In this document: positions 63,970 through 64,000 of the stretch, in pieces
Layout: each line of letters begins with the position of its first letter
Numbering within the stretch: position 1 is the first letter of the stretch
Assembly (NCBI GenBank): GCA_934622035.1
Contig: CAKTVG010000007.1
Coordinates: 39,666-103,665 of the forward strand
Direction of reading: 5' to 3'
DNA from: an uncultured Oscillospiraceae bacterium
Lineage (GTDB): Bacteria; Bacillota; Clostridia; Oscillospirales; Oscillospiraceae
DNA length: 64,000 nucleotides
Made by a program: the position numbers and the translations under genes
Notes under the pieces: model-generated
Database searches by the model: none
What the model saw: only the letters and a program-made list of their open reading frames with translations
Told to the model about the DNA's origin: nothing

Positions 63970-64000
63970 ATGAAACGCGCAAAGTCTTCCCATATTTGGC
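63970..64000 (+). CDS. Start of an unidentified gene cut by the window edge
   Basis: GGAGG lies 8 bases before ATG 63970, and an open frame (MKRAKSSHIW) runs to the window end. Ten codons are too few to name it; the basic N-terminus could open a signal peptide or a ribosomal-type protein. Confidence 0.45.
   Translation, partial: MKRAKSSHIW

Overview
The window looks like chromosomal DNA from a GC-rich, spore-forming, anaerobic Clostridia bacterium, most likely an Oscillospirales/Oscillospiraceae-type gut organism. The evidence is the pro-SigE/SpoIIGA sporulation pair, a gene with a Spo0A-type DNA-binding domain preceded by Spo0A-box-like sites, a minimal SufC/SufB pair instead of a full SUF operon, a reverse rubrerythrin with a PerR-type regulator, FeoAB, and many small ferredoxin-type proteins. 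Promoters are mostly clear sigma-A type with 16-17 bp spacers, and nearly every gene has a strong Shine-Dalgarno site. There is no rRNA, CRISPR array, complete insertion sequence or prophage.

Layout. 0-9.4 kb: a cut-off acyl-ACP thioesterase, a membrane-anchored parvulin foldase, a TauE-type permease, pyruvate kinase behind a structured leader, a ribokinase/sugar-phosphate isomerase/mutarotase operon with a divergent AraC regulator, and a NagZ-like lipoprotein. 9.4-19.1 kb: a diverged type IIA topoisomerase pair followed by YitT, a lipoprotein with a degenerate transglutaminase-like domain, a polysaccharide deacetylase and a MATE pump. 19.5-28.9 kb, mostly minus strand: transporter, DUF3810, amidohydrolase, the Spo0A-C protein, RlmH-SufB-SufC, an XRE regulator, a three-gene mini-operon ending in a sigma region 4-like protein, a cupin, tRNA-Ser and beta-phosphoglucomutase.

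29-39 kb holds the most unusual locus. One promoter drives three overlapping genes: a 1516-residue protein joining an HD domain, a long helical region, a NadD-like nucleotidyltransferase and a phosphoribosyltransferase-like domain; a diverged lactate/malate-dehydrogenase-like protein; and a Cys-rich flavodoxin-like protein. An AbrB-ABC transporter operon and a GNAT-NudC pair follow. 39-50.7 kb: pseudouridine catabolism (psuK, psuG), a LysM-M14 peptidase, rubrerythrin/PerR, Trk potassium uptake, an amino-acid permease, a ferredoxin operon and PepD. 51-64 kb: DegV, an alpha/beta hydrolase, a Zn-ribbon membrane protein, spoIIGA-sigE, RarA, endonuclease III, five tRNAs, feoAB, an AbrB-like regulator, divergent bioY/birA around an array of 9-bp repeats, a nitroreductase and two small or cut-off genes.

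Intergenic DNA carries two repeat types. One is a modular GC-rich palindromic family around a GTCACGGCGTGCCGTGAC core, seen at six or more places. The other is a roughly 130-bp element present twice (9.55 and 41.2 kb) whose halves form an imperfect long inverted repeat. All functional names come from reading the sequence and recalling family motifs; no database search was run.
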